Position numbers and translations under genes: made by a program. The notes beneath the pieces were generated by a model, which searched no databases, was not told where the DNA came from, and was given only the letters and a program-made list of their open reading frames with translations. Positions 1-11,555 of a stretch of 64,000 bases of DNA are shown one piece after another. Origin of the DNA: Diplonema papillatum (lineage: Eukaryota; Euglenozoa; Diplonemea; Diplonemida; Diplonemidae). Each line of letters begins with the position of its first letter. Position 1 is the first letter of the stretch. The stretch is taken from positions 141,930 through 205,929 of the forward strand of contig JAPJBO010000379.1 of the NCBI GenBank assembly GCA_030068145.1, read 5' to 3'.

Positions 1-152
1 ACGTATGCCCCACCATACACGTATCTGTGTGTAGATACGTAGATACCAACCTCGAGGATGACCGCGGGATGTCCACGAGATGGGATGAGTACTCACCCAC
101 ATCCTGTGGCACCTCCTGAGGACGGCCCCGCGGGTGACGCTGGAGCATCGCA

Positions 153-929
153 TCAGAGTTTGCTGCTGCGGCCGCCGTTGAACCCCATGTTCGGCCCCGT
201 GGCGGAGAGCAGGTGGTGCGCAGTGTAGAACGTGTTGACCTTGATCATCTTGAGCGTGCGCCGGTAGTTGGGGTATGGCGGCCTCCGGCCCAGCAGCTCG
301 CGCAGGAAGGCGAAGCCGGCGTCGGCCATGCCAGCGAGGTCGTGGGAAGAGCTGATGACCGCGTTCGCGAGCAAGTCGGCGGCTGTGTACCGCACGGCGT
401 ACACGATGAGGTCCGTGTGCATGATCGACGGCGTCTTCGCCCGCATCAACTCCGTCATGCCCGGGGTGGGCACGAGGCCGTAGTCCCCCGCCGGCATGAA
501 GAAGTAACCCCTGTCCCTCCGCATGATGCGGTAGTCGAACGCGAGCGCCAGCATGCTCCCCGCCGCCGTAGCGTGGCCGTTGAGGACCGCGAGCGTCGGC
601 ACCGGGAACACGAGGATCCGGGCCAGGAGCTTCTCGAACTCCTGCTGCACGTCGAAGGCGGCGCTGCCGCTGGCCTGCATCCACGTCAGGTCGAAGCCGT
701 TCGACCAGTACTTCCCGCCGCCGCCCGTCAGCGCCACGGCGCGCACCGACGCGTCTTCGTCCGCGTAGTCGAGCGCGTCGTTGACCTCGCGGATGCAGTC
801 GCCGGTCAGCCGGTGCTCCTCGCGCTTCGTCCCCCACGGCTCCAGACCCTCCCCCTCGAACGTCAGCAGCAGGATGCCATCCGCGGTCGTCTCCGCCCTC
901 AAGTAGTCTCCGCGATACCGGGTTTCCAT
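153..929 (-). CDS. Peroxisomal enoyl-CoA hydratase/isomerase (crotonase family)
   Basis: This 258-residue intronless frame runs from ATG to stop and belongs to the crotonase superfamily, whose members hydrate or isomerise enoyl-CoA esters in fatty acid beta-oxidation. The CoA-binding segment KYWSNGFDL is at residues 73-81, and the oxyanion-hole helix NGHATAAG at 117-124 is followed by the family FDYRIM signature. The protein ends in SKL, a canonical PTS1 signal, so a peroxisomal matrix location is expected. Overall form resembles the short plant and fungal delta3,delta2-enoyl-CoA isomerases. The usual catalytic Glu position of that subgroup (NEVDLG-like) reads PAGDYG at 146-151, so the exact reaction is uncertain. 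Family assignment is secure; isomerase versus hydratase is inference. Confidence 0.9.
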   Translation of the reverse strand: METRYRGDYLRAETTADGILLLTFEGEGLEPWGTKREEHRLTGDCIREVNDALDYADEDASVRAVALTGGGGKYWSNGFDLTWMQASGSAAFDVQQEFEKLLARILVFPVPTLAVLNGHATAAGSMLALAFDYRIMRRDRGYFFMPAGDYGLVPTPGMTELMRAKTPSIMHTDLIVYAVRYTAADLLANAVISSSHDLAGMADAGFAFLRELLGRRPPYPNYRRTLKMIKVNTFYTAHHLLSATGPNMGFNGGRSSKL

Positions 930-1010
930 GGTGTTCGCAGCAGTTTCTCACCACTCCCTTCCCCTCCACCCCTCGTTGCCCCGGGGCGAGCCTTAGGAGG
1001 CTACGTATGT

Positions 1011-1310
1011 CGAGAGAGAAAGAGAGAGAGAGAACACATCAAAACAAGTCAGAGGGTGTGACCACTGTCAGGTGGGTCAGGCTAGACGCGAGGTGGATCC
1101 TTGGGACAGGGGCGGGGGTTGTCGCGCCTAAGCAGTCCCAGGGCCTCTCCCCACCCACCTATGTGTTCTTGTCTACCGCGCTGACCTTCCGAGAGAGAAC
1201 ACATAAAACAAGTCAGAGGGTGTGGCCCCACCGGCAGGTGACCAGGCTGGCTCCCTAGGACAGGGGCGGGGGTTGTCACGCCTTAGCAGCCCCAGGGCAT
1301 AGCGAGATAC
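1011..1310. repeat. Two tandem copies of a GA-rich dispersed repeat
   Basis: Two neighbouring units (about 1011-1172 and 1189-1310) each hold a GAGAGA run, then AACACAT(C)AAAACAAGTCAGAGGGTGTG, then a block ending GTTGTC(G/A)CGCCT(T/A)AGCAG(T/C)CCCAGGGC. A third, more diverged copy lies at about 19751-19900. No coding potential is seen. Confidence 0.7.
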
Positions 1311-1425
1311 GGTTCTTGGTATCGCTCTGCGCGTACGAACTTGAAGCATCAGGAGATGAGTACCCACCCCCCCACACTCGGGGTAGATAACTCATTCCGA
1401 GCATCTTCCGATACATGGTATCTAC

Positions 1426-1898
1426 GTAGTACCACAGGTAGTACCACAGGTAGTACCACAGGTAGTACCACAGGTAGTACCACAGGTAGTACCACAGGTA
1501 GTACCACAGGTAGTACCACAGGTAGTACCACAGGTAGTACCACAGGTAGTACCACAGGTAGTACCACAGGTAGTACCACAGGTAGTACCACAGGTAGTAC
1601 CACAGGTAGTACCACAGGTAGTACCACAGGTAGTACCACAGGTAGTACCACAGGTAGTACCACAGGTAGTACCACAGGTAGTACCACAGGTAGTACCACA
1701 GGTAGTACCACAGGTAGTACCACAGGTAGTACCACAGGTAGTACCACAGGTAGTACCACAGGTAGTACCACAGGTAGTACCACAGGTAGTACCACAGGTA
1801 GTACCACAGGTAGTACCACAGGTAGTGCCACAGGTAGTGCCACAGGTAGTGCCACAGGTAGTACCACAGGTAGTGCCACAGGTAGTGTCACAGGTAGT
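1426..1898. repeat. 12-bp minisatellite, about 39 units
   Basis: The unit GTAGTACCACAG is repeated almost perfectly. Because 12 is a multiple of three it stays open in both strands, giving false (GSTT)n and (VVLP)n proteins. The last few units carry A-to-G or C-to-T changes, the usual decay at an array edge. The flanks on both sides are rich in GTAC and TACGTA motifs. Confidence 0.97.
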
Positions 1899-2625
1899 TC
1901 ACACGCAGTACCACACGTAGTATCTACGTGGTACGTATGAATACATACTACCTACAGAGTACCCTGCATACCCTATGGGTGTATACACGGGTGGTATGTG
2001 GTGATACCACTCCTCAGAGGTGTACCCCGAGCTGCTGTGGATGCCATCACGAGCTCCCTTCCCTACCTTGAGGTCATCCTGAGGAGTTTTTGTGCATTGA
2101 ATCGAGCAATGCTCTCCGCGCTTTCCGTCGGATGAGTACGAGAAGAGAGTGTTCGACATAGATAACGAAGGAACCCATCCATTCTTTTCCTTTTTTCTGA
2201 GTCCAGAATCTACGGTGGCGGCGGCTGTGAGGAGAGTCAACGACACTTCTTAGGCAAAACAGGCAACAAAAGAAGGATTCGAGAACGGCAAAGGTGAAAC
2301 CCATCGCGAGGAGAAATGCAGAAAACGAGAAACGCTGGCTGCCCCGTTTGCTCCGGTGTTTCATTGGCTTTAAAAGAACCCACTTGACGAAGGTCGCCCG
2401 GAGACTAAGATCCCGGATGTCTCCTGGAGTTTCAAGCGAACTTTAACTCTAAAAACGGAAGGGACATAAATCAGAGAGAATCTAGACTCGCTGCGACGCT
2501 CTGATTTTAGGCACCCCCCAATGTTTGAGCTCCCAATCTCACGTGGTCAGACTCGTAATGAAAACTGTGTTGTAAGGTCGCTTGACACACCATAAAATTG
2601 ATAGTCTTCCCCGTCATGAAAGCGG

Positions 2626-3515
2626 AAACCTTTTTCTACCTATTTCCTCTGTTCAAGTTCCGAACCCCCACGCTGCCCCCCCGCGTGCGCAATTGTTGGG
2701 GCGATCGGCACGATGTTTCGTGCTGGTAAGGTGGGCATCTTTTAAACCAACCAAAGTTGGCCGCCGTTGGGTATATGCAGGGTCAAAACCTTGTGTCTTT
2801 TTGGTAAATGGCCACCAATTCTTTTCCAGAAAAAAAAATGGGTTTTTTTAAATTTTAAACTGGAACAAATAATGATGAGACGATTTAAATTGGAACAAAA
2901 ACTGCGGTAATTATTTTTGAGGAAGTTGAGCAAAAAAAAAAATTCCGGAAACCTTTTTCTACCTATTTCCTCTGTTCAAGTTCCGAACCCCCACGCTGCC
3001 CCCCCGCGTGCGCAATAATTGTTGGGGCAATCGGCACGATGTTTCGTGCTGGTAAGGTGGGCATCTTTTAAACCAACCAAAGTTGGCCGCCGTTGGGTAT
3101 ATGCAGGGTCAAAACCTTGTGTCTTTTTGGTAAATGGCCACCAATTCTTTTCCAGAAAAAAATTGGGTTTTTTAAATTTTAAACTGGAACAAATAATGAG
3201 AGAGAGAGAGAGACGAGTTAGAGTGCAGGGACCATCTCTCCGAGGAGTATCCGGTCGCCCCACTACTATCCCGTACTACTACGGCGGGCGCAAGTCGTTG
3301 CGCCGTGGGCGCGGAGCGAGCCGTGGCCCTGTCAAAGATGATTGTTGCACCGATGGTGGCGCAGCCGGGGGCGTTCTGACTGGCGGACGAGACCGCCTGG
3401 CAGGCGTGTGTTGGCACGTTGTTTTGTTTGTTTTTTATAATGATGAGACGATTTAAATTGGAACAAAAACTGCGGTAATTATTTTTAAGGAAGTTGAGCA
3501 AAAAAAAAAATTCCA
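2626..3515. repeat. Tandem segmental duplication of a 320-bp block
   Basis: The block starting AACCTTTTTCTACCTATTTCC at about 2630 recurs at about 2949 with very high identity, up to the A-rich end GAGCAAAAAAAAAA near 2940 and 3510. The second copy is longer because it contains the insertion at 3200-3436. A diverged, partly inverted piece of the same block (GACACAAGG...CCTTGTTGG) follows at about 3558-3605. Confidence 0.85.
3200..3436. mobile_element. Short insertion with ATAATGA target duplication
   Basis: Comparison of the two tandem copies shows this 237-bp segment is an insertion: the uninterrupted copy reads ACAAATAATGATGAGACG, while here ATAATGA (3193-3199) is repeated at 3437-3443 around the insert. 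The insert begins with a GA run followed by CGAGTTAGAGTGCAGGGACC and ends in a T-rich run. The first 130 bp recur at 12184-12325. Class is unknown; a SINE-like retroposon or a small TIR element are both possible. Confidence 0.75.
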
Positions 3516-3795
3516 ATTTTTTTGGGGGCCATCGGCTCCGCGGCAGCGTTTTAAAAAGACACAAGGTTTGACCCTGCATGGTATCGCATAAACCAATCCT
3601 TGTTGGTCGCGGTGCGGTGTCACAAAGCCAGGCGTGCGTAGGAGTGCGTCGTGAGTCCGCGTCAACGAAGTCGGTTTCAACATGACCGGGCAGCTTGAGA
3701 AAAGCAAAATTAAAGGGAGAAAACAAGGCGCGGAATGATGTTTCAACGGGCCGGCGCGACAGCACGGCAGATCTGTACACACGAAGAAAAAAAAA

Positions 3796-3852
3796 AGAGA
3801 GAGAGAGACGAGTTAGAGTGCAGGGGCCATCTAACTCGTCTCTCTCTCTCTC
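3796..3852. repeat. Hairpin form of the GA-terminal element
   Basis: AGAGAGAGAGAGACGAGTTAGA at 3796-3817 is the reverse complement of 3830-3851, separated by 12 bases (GTGCAGGGGCCA). The left arm and spacer match the start of the 3200-3436 insertion, so this looks like a collapsed or foldback copy of that family. Confidence 0.65.
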
Positions 3853-3919
3853 TCTCTCTCTTTTAAAAAGATGGAGAAACTCTGCAAGAGAACAACCCAA
3901 AGAGAAACCCTTCTTGTTG

Positions 3920-6284
3920 AAGGCCCTTTTTCTATGATGTCAGGGGGAAGAATGGGAATGTTACTCGACGCCCTCCGCCCCGTGTGAAATGACACACGCA
4001 CTCACACCGGGGCGGCAGTCTCGGAACATCGAATCCGTAACCCACGTGGTGACTGCCGACCGGGACGGCTCGCACCAGGAGGTTGGGTAGCTAGTCAGAC
4101 CAAGCTTGTTGCAAAGAGAGCTTGCCACATTCTTGAGATGTGTGCCGCCGGTGCAAAGACATTGAGCTGCTGCGACAGGCCGAAACCCCATGCAGCTAAC
4201 ACCGCAAGATGAAAACAGAAGTCTCTAGCCGAATGCTGACAGCCTCCCACGCTCGATTCATCTCTGGAGGATCCCGCCCCACCCACTCTTCGGAGAGAAA
4301 AAGCCGCAGGATCCAAAATCAGCCTGTCGGAAAACCAACTGCTCCGAGTGACCCGTAGAATATGCGAGATCCGTTCCACCGGATACAATACTGGGACCGG
4401 ACCATCGTCGAGATTCGGTGTTGTATTCAGAACTGAGAGCTATGGTCTCAACTTGACAACTAGGCAAAACCCGCCCTGTACGACCGAGATGCCGTCGTTG
4501 GTGCGAAATGACACAATATGAGCACATGCTGATGCACATGCCAATGCAGTTAAAAGAACACAACCTCTAGACTCGGAAGGTGTGCATTCATTCGTTGTTT
4601 CCACGCATAGTTCCGCAGCTTCCACAATTAACTAGCGGGTCCTATTTTGCATGCAGCTCAAACCGGCGCCCGCCACCAGGGCAACTACCCTCCTCACTGC
4701 GGCCCCGGTGCGTATAAGCCGATCTTTGAGTGCGCGAGCCCTCCGAAGAAAGGTCCATCACACTTGCGGCCCCGGTGCGTATAAGTCCATCTTTGAGTGT
4801 GTGAGCCCCTCCGAAGAAAGGTCCATCACAGGTGCGGGCAGTTCGCCGGTTGCGCGTGCGCCCACCCAGCATTCACGTGGCAGGCGCGCAGGGGCGAAGT
4901 AACTGTCTCTCGGCATCGTCCCACTTATCGCCAGTTCGAAGGCGTGTCGCGGTGCAACCGCTCGAGAATCGCGTGCTCCTGTTTTTGGTGTCGTTGTGTG
5001 GTGTCGGTAGTTGTCGCGCCAACGGGGCGAACGACCGCGTGTTTCTGCAGAGCCGGAAACGGGCGGGAATTCTGCTTTCTGGTCTGCTTGCGCCTTTTTG
5101 TGCGCTGGACGTAAAGTCTGCGGGATGCTTCTTGGTGCAATGACTGCAGGAAACGAAGAGAAATCAAACCATCCAGGGTAAACGTATCACTTACATAGCG
5201 CAGGGGCAAGATGAAAATACCCGTCCAGGGGACTTGCGGAAATAAGCTTGTCTGGACAAGGTCACAGGGGGAAGGGAGGGTGGGGTTTCTTCCCGTCCAA
5301 CGACACCCCCCCCAACCGCCTGGTTCTTGGGTGGCTTGACGACTGCGCAGCAGCATTCGCCCGCAGTGACGCTGTAACGCTTTAACAGCTGTGTAGTCGA
5401 TGGTGTCCGACTAGCTAGCTGTTATATAGAGTGCGACCAGTTGGCTGTGCCCACATCTTCTGTGGGCTGGAGTACGTAAGCCGCGCCAACCCCGCTCGTC
5501 GGTACGATTGCCATGGAAGAATTAGACATGGAAACGGTGTAGCATGCCATGCCATGTAGGCCGTGCACCGCCACATGCCGGGATAAGGTATTCATCTCGT
5601 TCTGTGGTGCTGCTACGTATACACACACTGCATGCACTACGTGTGCATAAGTGGTCCAATATGGGATAAACCCCGCTCATGGGTAGGATCCCAGGACCCG
5701 TATTCGGACCTCTAGCGGCACACATACATCTACGCATCAGCAATGCATATCACCACTCACAGGGGACGTGAGCTGAGTTTAGAGACCGTCGTGAGCCAGG
5801 TTGGGTTTACCGTACGGAGAGAGAGCTCGGGCCAGCGGATTCCGACAGCAATACGGGATAGTACGTAGAGGAATTCTCCCGTTTTATCTACGGTTGATCG
5901 ATCGGGCAGTGCTCTGATTCTACCCACTGGATGGATTATGGCTGAACGCCTTTGAGCCAGACCCCAGTCTAGAGGAATGCGTGAGTTACTCAGGGCACAT
6001 CTTGCGGACTTATCGGGCCACGACTAGCTTCGGCGAAAGGCAACTTCACAATTCACCCCTATCCCCTGAAACTGCATCACAAAAAACCTAAAACGTGTGC
6101 CGCAGCCTATCACTATCGCGTCTGGCCGCGGTCTTCATCGTTCCCAGAGCCAAGTCATCCACCGATAAGTGCAATTGATGTCACCCTCGATCAACCGCAG
6201 TTGAGCCGAGGGGAACAGTTGCGGTTTCCAGTCCAGTCTGTTTGAAAGTCGTTTCCTCATTCCATTCAGAATTGAAATCTTTGG
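3920..6284. other. Intergenic, no gene recognised
   Basis: I see no convincing coding frame. The stretch contains a two-unit tandem duplication of about 67 bp at 4698-4830 (TGCGGCCCCGGTGCGTATAAG...GGTCCATCACA) and assorted TACGTA-rich sequence near 5400-5700. The last part, just below 6285, could be ITS1 continuing from the adjoining 18S end, but this cannot be shown from the sequence alone. Confidence 0.5.
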
Positions 6285-6556
6285 TAATGATCCTGCTGCA
6301 GGTTCACTACAGCAACCTTGTAACGACTTTTGCTTCCTCAAGCTGAGAAACATTGCTTGGATTCGGGCGCTGAACTTGTTGCCAAGAACGAGCTTCCCTC
6401 TCCCAAGCTCTATCCCACAGCCAATCGGTAGCAACGACGGGCGGTGTGTACAAATGGCAGGGACATAACCAGTGCAAGCTGATGACTTGCGCCTACAAGG
6501 CACTCCTCATTCAAGGAGAATAATTGCAATCATCGTCCTCATCACGACGCAAGTTC
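6285..6556 (-). rRNA. 18S rRNA 3'-end fragment (copy 1)
   Basis: The reverse complement is the 3' end of a eukaryotic small-subunit rRNA. It contains the universal helix-44 sequence GTACACACCGCCCGTCG, the conserved GATTGCAATTATTCTCCTTGAA block and the terminal ACCTGCAGCAGGATCATTA. It is cut off at its 5' side after GAACTTGCGTCGTGATGAGG, so only about 270 of about 1800 nt are present. It lacks a detectable 5.8S or 28S neighbour and is a displaced fragment rather than a working rDNA unit. Confidence 0.95.
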
Positions 6557-7026
6557 TATCCCATATAATTGGCTGCTGCTGGCTTAGGATAGGCCGCGGA
6601 ATATCAGGTCCATCCCTATCGCTGGCTACGGTCTATCCGGATGGGATGGACCGGCTTGGCGGGAGTGCCGCCAACAGCTGCGGTCTTGAAAGCAAAAAAA
6701 ATACTCGAGGGGGCTGCCTTGTGCTTACTTCGAAGGGGGCTAGAGGGGGAGAAATGTGAAAACGGGTTTTTGCCTAGAGGCTTTTCGTGTTATTTTGCAA
6801 ATGCTTTGAGCTATCTTCGTGTCTGTGCTTTCAGTCGTCTTCTTAACCATGGTTAAGTGCGCAAATGGTGTCAGCCGAAGCTGGTAAGCTTCGGCGCCGC
6901 CCACGTTTTGTTTGTTTAGCATTGAGTTCTTTTAAGTACATGAACCAGTTGTTTAGCAGCGGAAACAAAACAACTACAAAGTGGGTCTTTTTTGTTTAAC
7001 GCTTACACCCGCCACTAAACCCAGAT

Positions 7027-10000
7027 TCACCTGTGTTTCGTGTGGGCTGCAGCACATTTACCTCCTTTGATCTTTTGCAGCTGGCAGCCTCCGCAAGTAT
7101 TTCCTACAAAGCAGGTGCTTATACAACGAAAGAAACGTCGCGTACCTTCTGAGTGCCGGCGTTGAGCGAGTGGAGGCAGCTTTCCCGGGCTGCGGCAGGG
7201 ACCTCGGCTGGCAGGCTGGCGAGCCCGTGGTGGACCCACTGCATAAGCTTGTGGGGGAACGTCGCTTTGAGGTTGATCAACACGTCTCCGACGTAGTCGG
7301 AGTTGTCCAGGTCCCGTCGAACGACGACGAAGAGCATCGCACTCAAGAGCGCGTCTCCGCGGGAGTCGAGGAAGGCAGGGATGCTGCTGGCCAGCTCGGG
7401 TGCCGCGTACGGGTCTGTGATCTCGCGGAAGTATTGGATCACTTCGGACAGGGCGTCGCGGGTGACGTCGGTGTTGAGCATGCACGCGGTGCCGACGTTG
7501 AAGAACGTGACGGCCAGCGGCGACGCGAACAGCTCCTTCGGGAAGTTCTTGACGCACATCGACATGACGTAGAACAGCTCTTGGATCATGTCGCTGTGCA
7601 CGCCGGGATCGGACTTCGAGAGGATCTCCAGGGTGGGGCCGACTAGCTCGTTCACGACGCTCGACAGCGGCAGGGCCAACTCCGGCTTCTTCCCGAAGAC
7701 GTTGACGATGGTTCCGACGAGCCAGAGGATGCTGCTTTGCGGCTTGCGCTGGTACGACGCGACGATGGTGTTGATGAGGGACTCGAGGTGCGGGAGGAAC
7801 TCCTTGCCGCAGGCGAGGACCGCGTTCCGGACGAGCGACAGCAGCTCTTCGAAGAGCGTCGCGTCCGACTCAACGCTCCCGTTGGTCATCATCGTGTTGA
7901 TGAACGGCCACATCCCGCCCCAGGCGGTCGCCCACGACTTCCCGATTGCGTCGGCGACGTCTTTCTTCGACCGGTTTGCCGCCTTGTCCGCTCCCCTGAA
8001 CAACGCTTCGAGCTTTTTGATCTCGCGGCTGATCGCGACCTTGTCCGCGCCGACGGACTGGATCCGGTTGATGCTCGGCGTGCAGAACCCTTCGATGGCT
8101 TTGAGGAGGTCTGCTTCAGGCAGGTCGCAGACGAGGCACCCGAGGGACGTCATCAGACTCTTCGCTTCCGGGAGGTTTAACTCGGTCCATGATGCCGCGC
8201 CTTTTTGGAGGACGGGGTACAGTTGGACGACCTGCGCCGGGCACGTCTCGCAGAGCGCGCCGATAGCGTCGATCGCGGCGGCCTGCAGCCGCGGCTGCTG
8301 GTTGAGGCAGTGGGCGATGAAGTCGATGAGCCCCGGGATGTAGTGCGGGGCGGAGCACCGGAGCCAGTCGCCTTCTTGGCCGATGATGGTGATGTACTGC
8401 GCCTGCACGCGCCAGTGCTGGCTGGCCACGGGGGCCGTCTGCTTGAAGAGCTCGGCCAGCAGCTCGTCGCGCAGCGTCTTCGTGTGCCGGATGGCGGCGA
8501 TGAAGAACAGCACCGACTCGCACTCCGCCCACCGCGACGTCTGCAGCGACTGCGTGAGCATCGGGAACGCGATCTGGACGGCCTTCACCTCCCCGAGCAA
8601 CTGCCCGCACTCGTGCACGGCTTCGGAGAGGTCTTCCGACCGGAATTTGTCGAACTCAAACTCGTCGTCGTCGTCAGGCTTCCACGTGTCGCTCTCGGTC
8701 GGGAACATGCTCAGCTTCAGGAGGACGGGGACGAAGGGTGCCATCACGTCGGCGACGGCTTGCTCGATCTGCGCCGCGTCGGCTTGTCTCGCCGTGGAGA
8801 CGGCTTTGCGCAGGGTGCGCCAGTAGCCCACGGTGAAGTGGAACACGCGCTGGTTCGGGTGGTCGGCGGCATGGATCATGAACTTGGTCGACTGGAACGT
8901 CTGGTGGTTGAGCAGGGGGCAGAAAACCCGGCAGACCCTGGACAGCGCCTTCGTCAGCACGACGGACAGGTCGTCGTCCGCGGTCGACGCCGCGCGGAAC
9001 TCCATCAGCGGCGCCGCCGCCTGCTCCAACAGCGAGAGCAGCTTGGCGGACTGCCGGTCGGTCGCCAGGATGGCAACCTCGCTGAGGAGGTCGCAGGCGG
9101 GATCGCAGAGGTCGTGCCGGTTCATCGCCGGAATGCTCGCCATCACGATGGGCGAGCTGGCGACCTGGTTCTCGTCTGCTCCCCCCATTTCGAAGAACCG
9201 CAGCCACTTCGCGAACACCGCGAACACCGACGCGGTCGCTTGCTCCATCCCGGGGGGCACTTTCAGCGACCGGAAGTCCTGCGTCCCGGGAACAATGTGC
9301 TGCCACACCTCGTGCAGGAGGCCGAGCACGACGTTCACGTTCGGCTGCACCGTGACGAGGAGGGGATGGTCCTTCGAGATCTCCGGTGCGTCCGCTCTCT
9401 CCGCCTCTGCGCCCTCTTCAAGGTCGCCAAGCACGCGGCCCGCCCTGTCTCCCAAGACGTCGAGGAACAGCAGGAACACAGTCACCGTCTCGGGACTCTT
9501 CAGACTGCTCCAAAGCTCCTGAACGACTCCAGGGTTCGGGCGGAGCTGCAGCAGCTCGACGAAGGCGCTGCAGAGGGTTTCGAGGACTGCCTTCTTCCCG
9601 TTGCGCAGGCGGACGATGTGGCCGAGGATACACTGCTGCAGCTGCTTGCCGACCGAGACGTCCGGCTTCGCGTTCTTCACCCGCCACTGCAGCGACGTCG
9701 CCGCGAACGCTTGGACGGTCATGTCGTCGATTTGCAACTGCGAATGGTTGGGTCTCTCACGTTGGGGGGGAAAATCTTAGTTTCGTGTTCAGGCAAGGGG
9801 GGGGTGCTTGCACTCCGGCGATGAGCAGCGTGGGGGCGCTCCGGAGCTAGGAAAGAGCCTCCTTTTTTTTGTTCTAGGCGGCCATGTATGTGTATCGAGT
9901 GGTATCGGGTTTTGTATCTTCACGACTAGTAGTGCAGTCGAAAGAGCCCCCCTGTTTTTGTTCCGGGCGGCTACGTGTGTATCGGTAGTGCAGTCGAAAG

Positions 10001-11138
10001 AACCCCCTGTTTTTGTTCCGGCGGCTACGTGCGTATTGGTAGTGCAGTCGAAAGAGCCCCCTGTTTTTGTTCCGGCGGCTACGTGCGTATCGGTAGTGCA
10101 GTCGAAAGAGCCCCCTGTTTTTGGTCCGGGCGGCTAAGTGTGTGTACCACGACTAGTAGTGCAGTCGAAAGAGCCCCCTGTTTTTGTTCCGGCGGCTATT
10201 TGTGTGTATCACGACTAGTGCAGTCAAAAGAGCCCCCGGGCGGCTATGTGTGTGTATCGAGTGGTATCGGGTTTTGTATCTTCACGACTAGTAGTGCAGT
10301 CGACACGGTGGCTCTCTTTAACTCCAGCTTCTGAGGCTGGACCTCACTGTGTAGTGGTCGAGCTTAGTTTGCCGGTTGGCAAATGTTTGGCATAACTTCG
10401 CAAACGAAGTTCCGGGCGCAACAATATATCCGAAGAGCGGACTTGGCATAACTTCGCAAACGAAGTTCCGGGCGCAACAATACCGAAGAGCGGACTTGGC
10501 ATAACTTCGCAAAGTTCCGGGCGCAACAATATATCCGAAGAGCGGACTTGGCATAACTTCGCAAACGAAGTTCCGGGCGCAACAATACCGAAGAGCGGAC
10601 TTGGCATAACTTCGCAAAGTTCCGGGCGCAACAATATATCCGAAGGGCGGACTTGGCATACCCGGAGGGGGGGAGCTGTTGGTAAAAGTACGAACCACAC
10701 ACAGAGACCGGAGACGAGCACTAGAGCGACCATTTCTCCCCACCCCAGCACCCCCTTGCTGAAAGCTTTCAAACGCATACCAATTCGTCGCATATGCCCC
10801 AGGCCGCATCGTGCCTTCGGAAGTCTTGCAACCAGTTGTCACTCGCCTTCCGCTGCTCAGGAGTCAAGTCGGGTCGGTAAAAGAACACGATTTTGTCCTT
10901 CACCTGTCGTTATATAGGTTGAGTTCGTTGTCTCATCGTGCGAATAAAAAAATCGTGCGAATTCCTCGCACTTTTTCGTTAGCGGGAGCACTGGGCTGCA
11001 TCCACAAGAAATGGTGGTCGCACGCTGGCAACCCACTAACTTTTTTGTTAGCCAACAAATGCATTTACCAACAGCACCAAAACGAATAAGGTGCCTCCAG
11101 CCCCCAGGACATACCTCAGCAGTCGTGATCGCCGCCAT
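7027..11138 (-). CDS. TNPO3: Transportin-3 / Mtr10-type importin beta (multi-exon)
   Basis: This is an importin-beta-like receptor that carries SR-type or other RNA-binding cargo into the nucleus. Exon 1 is 11138-11115 (MAAITTAE, then GTATGT). Exon 2 is 10903-10781, reached by CAG and left by GTATGC, and encodes the N-terminal HEAT segment (LTPEQRKASDNWLQDF...WGICDEL). Exon 3 is 9737-7146, entered after CGCAG, 864 codons of HEAT repeats. The frame joins without a shift and continues ICDEL-LQIDDM...FAATSLQWR as in the family. The central acidic DDDDEFEFDKFR and WAECESVLFFIAAI segments match TNPO3/Mtr10. A GTACGC donor at 7145 leads to a short last exon whose acceptor is ambiguous (near 7104 or 7083), so the C-terminus is tentative. 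Total length about 930 residues, close to human TNPO3. Intron 2 is filled with minisatellites. The family call is firm; the last exon is not. Confidence 0.88.
9926..10310. repeat. 54-63-bp tandem repeat inside a TNPO3 intron
   Basis: Seven imperfect units begin at about 9932, 9988, 10042, 10096, 10159, 10218 and 10292. Each starts GTGCAGTCGAAAGAGCCCCC and runs through TGTTTTTGTTCCGGCGGCTACGTG. Unit length varies by insertion of an ACGACTAGTA piece. The array lies wholly within the 1043-bp intron 2 of the importin gene. Confidence 0.9.
10391..10655. repeat. 52-56-bp alternating tandem repeat inside a TNPO3 intron
   Basis: About five units start with CATAACTTCGCAAA at 10391, 10447, 10500, 10552 and 10605. 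The units differ by presence or absence of CGAA (CAAACGAAG versus CAAAG) and of TATC (ATATATCCGAAG versus ATACCGAAG), giving an alternating higher-order pattern. This second array occupies the donor-side half of the same intron. Confidence 0.9.
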
Positions 11139-11236
11139 GGTTTAGCGACTTCTTTCTCCGGCGGTCGCTTCGGCAGCACGAAAGCCCCGCCAGCCCACCA
11201 CCCCACCCTTGATGAGGCGACCTGGCAGCAGGATGG

Positions 11237-11425
11237 TTTGTTCTTCGCTTACACCACCGTGTGTTGCTTTTTCACTCAGGACTTTTTCCCCTGTGTGTCT
11301 TGTCGTGTAGGGGTAGACCCGCATGACCTGACGTCCGTTCAGCACGTGGTTCGGTAGTAGCACTTGGGATCTCTTCGGTTTTTTGCCTGGCAGCTTATTC
11401 GAGCAGTTCCTTCCAAGCTGGGGCT
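11237..11425. repeat. Dispersed repeat, copy 1 (partner at 24534-24725)
   Basis: A 190-bp block starting TTTGTTCTTCGCTTACACCACC and ending CCTTCCAAGCTGG recurs in the same orientation 13.3 kb away with scattered substitutions and small indels. Shared landmarks are GACCCGCATGACCT(G/C)ACGTCCGTT and TGGTTCGGTAGT. No terminal structure or coding frame is evident. Confidence 0.75.
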
Positions 11426-11555
11426 GCTGTAACAGAAAACCTAAAGCACGACGCTCTTTCGACTAACGTCTCCGCCGTGATACCGGCAGCACCTCGCAGG
11501 TATTTCGCTGTCCGCTTGCCGGGGCAAAGCCGTCGAATGGGAGGGGACACAACAC

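Noticed and set aside
1341-1940. A (GSTT)n protein of 199 residues
   Set aside because: 12-bp minisatellite artefact; the opposite strand is equally open.
8205-9824. Plus-strand 539-residue frame
   Set aside because: Antisense shadow of the GC-rich importin exon 3.
10391-10655. Resemblance of ATAACTTCG...CGAAGTT to loxP
   Set aside because: Only the outer nine bases match, the spacer is wrong, and the motif is merely part of a tandem intron repeat.
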